Part shown: in pieces, positions 19,310-21,814 of the stretch
Numbering within the stretch: the stretch's first letter is position 1
How the letters are laid out: each line of letters begins with the position of its first letter
Source of the DNA: a virus
Length of the DNA: 21,814 nt
IMG/VR virus record: IMGVR_UViG_3300030116_002175
Span: 27,231-49,044 of that record
Strand: one strand, 5' to 3'
Notes under the pieces: model-generated
Seen by the model: the letters and a program-made list of their open reading frames with translations, nothing else
Databases searched by the model: none
Told to the model about the DNA's origin: nothing
Made by a program: the position numbers and the translations under genes

Positions 19310-19822
19310 ATGGCAAAGGCGAAAGAAACCCATAGAAAGAAGCTTGAGGTTGTAGCTAACCCAAAGATTGATTTTGGTTTGACACCAAAGCAAGAAAAGT
19401 TTTGTAAAATCTATGCAACTGAAGAAGTTACACAAACTGAAGCGGCGATCCAAGCTGGATACGCAGTATCAAATGCTCATGCGATTGCTAGTAAGATGCT
19501 TAATGGTCGGGATTATCCACAAATATTGGATAGGATACACCAACTTAAATTAGAACTCCAACATAAATACGAAGTAACTTTTGAAAGTCATGTTCGTAAA
19601 CTATCACAAATAAGAGATGATGCGATGGCTAACCAAAATTACGCATCAGCAGTCGCGGCTGAAAAAGCAAGAGGTCAAGCGGCTGGATTATATATAGATA
19701 GAAAAGAAATATTGATGGGACGGATTGACCAAATGAGTCGTGATGAAGTAATGCACGAAATAAAAAGAATCCAAGAAGAGTTTCCACAATTAGTGAATCA
19801 CAAAGAATCATCAACTAAATAA
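19310..19822 (+). CDS. terS: Terminase small subunit
   Basis: This encodes a 170-residue protein of the Terminase_2 type. After a basic N-terminus it reads F-G-L-T-P-K-Q-E-K-F-C-K-I-Y (about 22-35) and T-Q-T-E-A-A-I-Q-A-G-Y (41-51), then A-H-A-I-A-S-K-M-L, the typical DNA-binding helix-turn-helix that recognises the packaging site. The rest is helical, as expected for a ring-forming oligomerisation region. The start lacks a visible ribosome site and no upstream in-frame start exists. The large terminase gene is not in this window; the next genes are small unknown proteins. Confidence 0.82.
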   Translation: MAKAKETHRKKLEVVANPKIDFGLTPKQEKFCKIYATEEVTQTEAAIQAGYAVSNAHAIASKMLNGRDYPQILDRIHQLKLELQHKYEVTFESHVRKLSQIRDDAMANQNYASAVAAEKARGQAAGLYIDRKEILMGRIDQMSRDEVMHEIKRIQEEFPQLVNHKESSTK

Positions 19823-19862
19823 CTTTGATATCTGTTTGACAACTTAAATAACATCTATACAA

Positions 19863-19877
19863 ATCACACTTTATAAT
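19863..19877 (+). promoter_or_regulatory. Candidate promoter (ATCAC-N4-TATAAT) for 19916
   Basis: ATCAC (19863-19867), four bases, then perfect TATAAT (19872-19877), 38 bases before the ATG. TTGACA occurs farther upstream at about 19836-19841 but is too far for this -10. The layout matches three other gaps. Confidence 0.55.
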
Positions 19878-19915
19878 AAAAGTATATTTAAACATAAACA
19901 TCAAAGGAGTAAATC

Positions 19916-20212
19916 ATGTTTGAACGTACAAAAAAGTTTTTTCTTGATTATAGTAACAATCCAGCCAAATACGATTATGACAGTTGGAGTATTAATGAGG
20001 TTATACAAATAGAAAATGTCTGGTGTTGGCTACCAGATGATATCAGCCAGTGGACTATAATACGCAGTCCAAGTTCACCACTTTGCCAAGCTGAAGCTAT
20101 TTGGATAATGTATGAAAATTGGAATCAGGAGCGTATCACTTATACTTGGTTTTGTCAAGAGTCTGCTGAGTTAGATGGTGCTATGCAAGAAATCAAAACT
20201 AAATATTTATAG
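19916..20212 (+). CDS. Hypothetical protein (98 aa)
   Basis: The ATG follows AAAGGAG. The protein is rich in Trp and Tyr (W-C-W-L-P-D-D, W-T-I-I-R, I-W-I-M-Y-E-N-W, Y-T-W-F-C) and acidic, with strands followed by a C-terminal helix. It is soluble by appearance, with no signal peptide. It is followed after 9 bases by the next gene. Function unknown. Confidence 0.6.
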   Translation: MFERTKKFFLDYSNNPAKYDYDSWSINEVIQIENVWCWLPDDISQWTIIRSPSSPLCQAEAIWIMYENWNQERITYTWFCQESAELDGAMQEIKTKYL

Positions 20213-20221
20213 GAGGGTAAT

Positions 20222-20566
20222 ATGGGTTTAGATCAATATGCTTTTAGCAAACACGGCGATGGTTTTTATCAGTGGAGGAAACACGCAAAGCTCCAATACT
20301 TTATGGAAGATCATTGGCTTCATGATATGAAAATGAAACATAGTATTAACGGTCAGCCAATTAGGTTGACTGAAGATTTAATTGTGCAACTGCAAAGGAT
20401 GGTTGATACTGATGAGCTACCTACTAGGATGGATGGATTCTTTTATGGGCAGGATTATCAGGATGAAAGTGCAGAGGGTTACAAAGAATATGATTTGCAA
20501 TTTTGTGATTGGGCGTTGAAAGAACTGCAAGACGGTAATGACGTTTATTATGAATGTAGCTACTGA
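20222..20566 (+). CDS. Conserved phage protein with M-G-L-D-x-Y start, function unknown
   Basis: This encodes a 114-residue protein; the ATG follows TAGGAGGG. M-G-L-D-Q-Y-A, Q-W-R-K-H-A-K-L (about 17-24), L-T-E-D-L-I near 49, G-F-F-Y-G near 72 and a final D-V-Y-Y-E are arranged as in a widespread phage family that also begins M-G-L-D and has a W-R-K-H motif. No activity is known to me for this family. It is acidic and soluble. The family link is from memory. Confidence 0.68.
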   Translation: MGLDQYAFSKHGDGFYQWRKHAKLQYFMEDHWLHDMKMKHSINGQPIRLTEDLIVQLQRMVDTDELPTRMDGFFYGQDYQDESAEGYKEYDLQFCDWALKELQDGNDVYYECSY

Positions 20567-20656
20567 AGATATTATGATATCATAAAACACAAATCAATAA
20601 TCTGTGTGTTACTATAATATATAAAGTAAATTAACATTCAAACAAAGGAGTCAATT
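20567..20656 (+). promoter_or_regulatory. Gap with TATAAT and short inverted repeats
   Basis: This 90-base gap holds GATAT-TATG-ATATC (20570-20583), a further short AACACA/TGTGTT pair and TATAAT (20613-20618), 39 bases before the next ATG, which has an AAAGGAG site. No good -35 is seen. A promoter is plausible. Confidence 0.35.
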
Positions 20657-21034
20657 ATGTTAGTTAATAAACAGAAAAATACTAATTATATTCAAATAGT
20701 AGACCATCACAATTATACTATTGAGGAGGTCACTTGCAGGAATATGAGTAAGGCAGATGTAGCTAAAATGATAAAAGCTACAAGGTTTTATGAAAATAAT
20801 TATAGCCACCCGAAAGTTGACGCATATGATGGTTATGACACACCGACTTTAAAACCAACAATACCAAATCAGGATTGTGTCATTTACTTTTATGGTAAGA
20901 ATGCAACTGTGTATGAGTATGTACCATCAGGTGGTAATTATGAAAGTAATAATGGTAAGTATTGGAAACAACTTACAACTGATATGCCTAGCCACCCTTT
21001 GAATGAAGACTGGGGTTTGTTTGAGTATATTTAA
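20657..21034 (+). CDS. Hypothetical protein (125 aa)
   Basis: The ATG follows AAAGGAGTC. The protein is Asn- and Tyr-rich, with a strand (Y-I-Q-I-V-D-H-H-N-Y-T), a helix (S-K-A-D-V-A-K-M-I-K-A-T-R-F-Y) and C-terminal strands (V-I-Y-F-Y-G-K-N-A-T-V-Y-E-Y-V). It is alone between a promoter-bearing gap and a strong terminator, so it may be a single-gene unit. Function unknown. Confidence 0.6.
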   Translation: MLVNKQKNTNYIQIVDHHNYTIEEVTCRNMSKADVAKMIKATRFYENNYSHPKVDAYDGYDTPTLKPTIPNQDCVIYFYGKNATVYEYVPSGGNYESNNGKYWKQLTTDMPSHPLNEDWGLFEYI

Positions 21035-21041
21035 TTATGAG

Positions 21042-21068
21042 GGGGGTGTTAAATCGCCCCCTTTTTTT
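21042..21068 (+). terminator. Strong intrinsic terminator
   Basis: A G run with TG (21042-21048) pairs with CGCCCCC (21055-21061), seven pairs around loop TTAAAT, followed directly by seven T (21062-21068). It lies just after the gene ending at 21034. Confidence 0.9.
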
Positions 21069-21132
21069 ACGACGAAAAGTTTTATCGTTATGAGTATTTA
21101 GGGGTTTACAATGAGGAAGTTATTTGGTACTC

Positions 21133-21138
21133 TATACT
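21133..21138 (+). promoter_or_regulatory. Candidate -10 box for the 21185 gene
   Basis: TATACT lies 47 bases before the ATG, after TTTGGTAC. TTTACA (21105-21110) is upstream but 22 bases away, too far for a standard pair. A promoter is expected because terminators bound this gene on both sides. Confidence 0.38.
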
Positions 21139-21184
21139 TATGCAATAAAGCATTAACTTAATCTCACAGAAAGGAGATTTTATT

Positions 21185-21655
21185 ATGGCTCAGGTAGCTA
21201 AAAAAGTTCAGGCATCTTCTCAAAAGCCTATCGTGTTCACTGGTATTACTGCTTTATCAGCTGAGCGTATACAAAAGCGTGAGGGTGTTACAGTTGCTGA
21301 CATCACTGCTTTTGTTCAACAAAATGCTGGGGGTAACATCAATAATGTTGGTGTGCGTCTTGTTGAGGGTGTTAACCTCAAAGATGAGTTACCATTTCCT
21401 TGGGAAAAGAAAAAAACCCTTTATGAAGAAAATGGTACAGCAAAGTCCACTCTTCGTGCAAAGGTGGTCTGGCAATTAATCAATTGCCAAAAGGGTAAAG
21501 ATCCACTTACCCTTGCAATGGTGGATCAGTTTCATAAGTCAATTAAGGCACGTTCGTTCCACGCTTTAATTGATGCTCTTAACGGTGGACAGTCTGCAAA
21601 GTCTACTAGTTGGGGTAAGAACTTTGTGGAGTTATATGTAATTCCAAAAAAATAA
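21185..21655 (+). CDS. Hypothetical protein (156 aa)
   Basis: The ATG follows AGAAAGGAGA. The N-terminus is basic and low-complexity (A-K-K-V-Q-A-S-S-Q-K-P). The middle is alpha/beta with S-A-E-R-I-Q-K-R-E-G-V-T and a hydrophilic, basic later half (K-K-K-T-L, L-R-A-K-V-V-W-Q-L). No motif recognised. It forms its own transcription unit between two terminators, so it may be strongly or separately expressed, like phage structural or host-takeover proteins; this is inference. Confidence 0.65.
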   Translation: MAQVAKKVQASSQKPIVFTGITALSAERIQKREGVTVADITAFVQQNAGGNINNVGVRLVEGVNLKDELPFPWEKKKTLYEENGTAKSTLRAKVVWQLINCQKGKDPLTLAMVDQFHKSIKARSFHALIDALNGGQSAKSTSWGKNFVELYVIPKK

Positions 21656-21663
21656 TTTACCTT

Positions 21664-21692
21664 CCCCCAGTTTAACGACTGGGGGTTTTTTT
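21664..21692 (+). terminator. Strong intrinsic terminator
   Basis: CCCCCAGT (21664-21671) and ACTGGGGG (21678-21685) form a perfect 8-bp stem with loop TTAACG, followed by seven T (21686-21692). It is 9 bases downstream of the gene at 21185-21655. Confidence 0.95.
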
Positions 21693-21703
21693 GACCTAGT
21701 GTT

Positions 21704-21814
21704 ATGATTAAACCTGAAACAAAATTTTGGAACATAATTAAAAAACAGACTGAGGGACTGTGTCACTGGTCTAGGTTGGAATCATATACTGCGACTGGGA
21801 TACCTGACCTTACT
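21704..21814 (+). CDS. VRR-NUC-type nuclease, N-terminal fragment (runs off window)
   Basis: The frame from ATG 21704 stays open for 37 codons to the window edge. It reads M-I-K-P-E-T-K-F-W, then W-S-R-L-E-S-Y, then T-G-I-P-D-L. An early glutamate, an R-x-E-S segment and G-I-P-D are the signature start of VRR-NUC/PD-(D/E)xK nucleases found in many phages, often near replication genes. The catalytic lysine region lies beyond the edge. No good ribosome site precedes it, so the start is uncertain, and it sits only 12 bases after a terminator. Confidence 0.6.
   Translation, partial: MIKPETKFWNIIKKQTEGLCHWSRLESYTATGIPDLT

Noticed and set aside
96-21735. Many minus-strand open frames of 60-100 codons.
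   Set aside because: All lie opposite well-supported + strand genes or RNA-like regions, lack ribosome sites and show no recognisable protein pattern.
1-21814. tRNA genes, CRISPR arrays, insertion sequences or integrase genes.
   Set aside because: No T-loop-type motifs, regularly spaced repeats, transposase or integrase motifs were found by reading.

Overview
The window is a gene-dense, AT-rich, single-strand-coding stretch of a tailed double-stranded DNA phage genome (or a phage contig or prophage). All supportable genes are on the + strand and are packed with ATGA/TAATG junctions and short overlaps. Most are small phage proteins. The hallmark genes are a family A DNA polymerase, an archaeo-eukaryotic-type primase, an SF1 helicase, a thymidylate-synthase-family enzyme and a small terminase subunit. 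There is no capsid, tail, large terminase, integrase or lysis gene here, and no tRNA or CRISPR array was seen. The protein types fit marine bacteriophages; the host cannot be read from the sequence.

Layout. 1-159: gene-free leader with a 12-bp inverted repeat enclosing smaller hairpins. 160-4992: replication genes (conserved unknown, coiled-coil protein, putative ssDNA-binding protein with an acidic tail ending DGDPF, TOTE-type primase, SF1 helicase). 5081-7066: conserved unknowns including a DUF932 protein and a zinc-ribbon peptide. 7063-10807: a likely DNA-hypermodification cluster made of an alpha-glutamyl/putrescinyl thymine pyrophosphorylase-family (amino acid:DNA transferase-like) protein, a TAGT-like glycosyltransferase, a radical SAM enzyme and a thymidylate synthase/dUMP hydroxymethylase homologue. 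10804-13780: small proteins, PolA with Leu at the 762-equivalent position, and a YfbR-like HD nucleotidase. 13846-18174: small genes of mostly unknown function, including a double helix-turn-helix regulator and a gene-free 220-base stretch (16298-16517) that folds like a structured RNA. 18231-21655: more small genes, a small terminase subunit preceded by a long hairpin, and two strong intrinsic terminators. A VRR-NUC-like nuclease gene runs off the right edge.

How it may work together (inference). The TS-family enzyme would convert dUMP to dTMP or to hydroxymethyl-dUMP. The HD nucleotidase could trim unwanted dNMPs. PolA would incorporate the product. The transferase, radical SAM enzyme and glycosyltransferase would then decorate 5-hydroxymethyluracil in DNA. 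The 5-hmdU DNA kinase expected for amino-acid transfer is not in this window. Four intergenic regions share a promoter-like motif, ATCAC-N4-TATWWT, suggesting a co-regulated promoter family.
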